Below, piece after piece: positions 5,081-5,347 of a stretch of DNA of 5,347 bases; position 1 is the first letter of the stretch, and every line of letters begins with the position of its first letter. A program made the translations under genes and the position numbers. This DNA comes from an uncultured Armatimonadota bacterium. GTDB taxonomy: Bacteria > Armatimonadota > Fimbriimonadia > Fimbriimonadales > Fimbriimonadaceae. The stretch spans positions 1 through 5,347 of the forward strand of contig CAMLEL010000199.1 of the NCBI GenBank assembly GCA_946478935.1. Direction: 5' to 3'. Under the pieces are notes generated by a model. The model was not told the origin of the DNA, ran no database searches, and saw only the letters and a program-made list of their open reading frames with translations.

Positions 5081-5347
5081 ATGAAGTCGATTTCGGTGCT
5101 TGGGGCAATTCTCCTGGTTGGGACCGCCTTTGGGCAAGTGCGGCCAGTGGTCTCCTCAATTGAATCCTACGCTGCTGGAGCGAAGTTCATCTGCGTCGGA
5201 AAGATCTCCAAAATCGAAAGTGCTACTGAACTCACGATCAATGTGAGCGAGACACTCAAGGGCCCACACCACAAGACGATCACGGCTCATCGCAATGGCA
5301 ACTGGGGTTATGATACCGAGCCTTACTACGAGGCCGCGAGAAAGGCT
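5081..5347 (+). CDS. Secreted protein of unknown function (cut at the right window edge)
   Basis: Eighty-nine residues are visible and the frame is still open at the last base. Residues 1-19 form a signal peptide (MKSISVLGAILLVGTAFGQ; cleavage near FG/Q or GQ/V). The mature part begins with VVSSIESYAAGAKFICVGKI, then ISKIES, ELTINVSETLKGP and HHKTITAHRNG. The alternation of short beta-strands around VGKI...LTINVSETLKG suggests a small beta-sandwich or OB/NTR-like domain: proteins with 'VGKV...V.V...LKG' cores are common among secreted unknowns. This is inference from pattern only. ATG 5081 is preceded by GGGAG (5063-5067), whose 13-nt spacing is too long for an ideal ribosome-binding site. 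The gene is divergent from the helical-repeat gene across a region with inverted repeats. Confidence 0.72.
   Translation, partial: MKSISVLGAILLVGTAFGQVRPVVSSIESYAAGAKFICVGKISKIESATELTINVSETLKGPHHKTITAHRNGNWGYDTEPYYEAARKA

Noticed and set aside
1..5347. CRISPR array, insertion sequence, tRNA or rRNA
   Set aside because: No regularly spaced repeats, transposase motifs, terminal inverted repeats with target duplications, or tRNA/rRNA-like segments were seen.

Overview
The window looks like a moderately GC-rich, gene-dense bacterial chromosome segment. The best taxonomic clue is the prepilin at 3856-4557. Its N-terminus ([20 protein letters not shown], then FPVFSQAK, then [14 protein letters not shown]) and its C-terminal DGHTKFLKW closely match the very numerous single-gene prepilins of Armatimonadota, especially Fimbriimonadia-like genomes. 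This assignment rests on recalled family resemblance and is not proven. Several proteins carry signal peptides, which fits a diderm that exports many small unknown proteins.

Layout. Positions 1-3286 hold four genes, all on the minus strand and probably read in this order: a secreted BNR/Asp-box beta-propeller protein (3286-2246), a small secreted protein of unknown function (2231-1809), a secreted PDZ plus alpha/beta-hydrolase fusion (about 1768-395), and an HNH endonuclease cut by the left window edge (357-1). The first three are tightly packed (14-nt gap, then about 40 nt). They look like one transcription unit driven by a good sigma70-type promoter at 3346-3318.

Divergent from that promoter, on the plus strand, lie a small membrane-anchored or exported protein with a CPHCH motif (3381-3767) and the prepilin (3856-4557). 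The 88-nt gap between them folds on paper into a closing stem with two internal GC hairpins, a possible structured leader. Convergent with the prepilin is a short conserved helical-repeat protein of unknown function (4968-4588, minus). Divergent from that is a secreted protein (5081 onward, plus) that runs off the right edge. Their shared 112-nt intergenic region contains two interleaved inverted repeats.

How the genes may work together. The propeller protein, the small secreted protein and the hydrolase probably form an exported or periplasmic set, but no pathway can be read from them with confidence. The prepilin would be processed by a prepilin peptidase and used by a type IV pilus or type II secretion-like machine encoded elsewhere. 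No complete defence system, mobile element, CRISPR array, rRNA or tRNA was found. No stretch longer than 300 bases lacks a gene.
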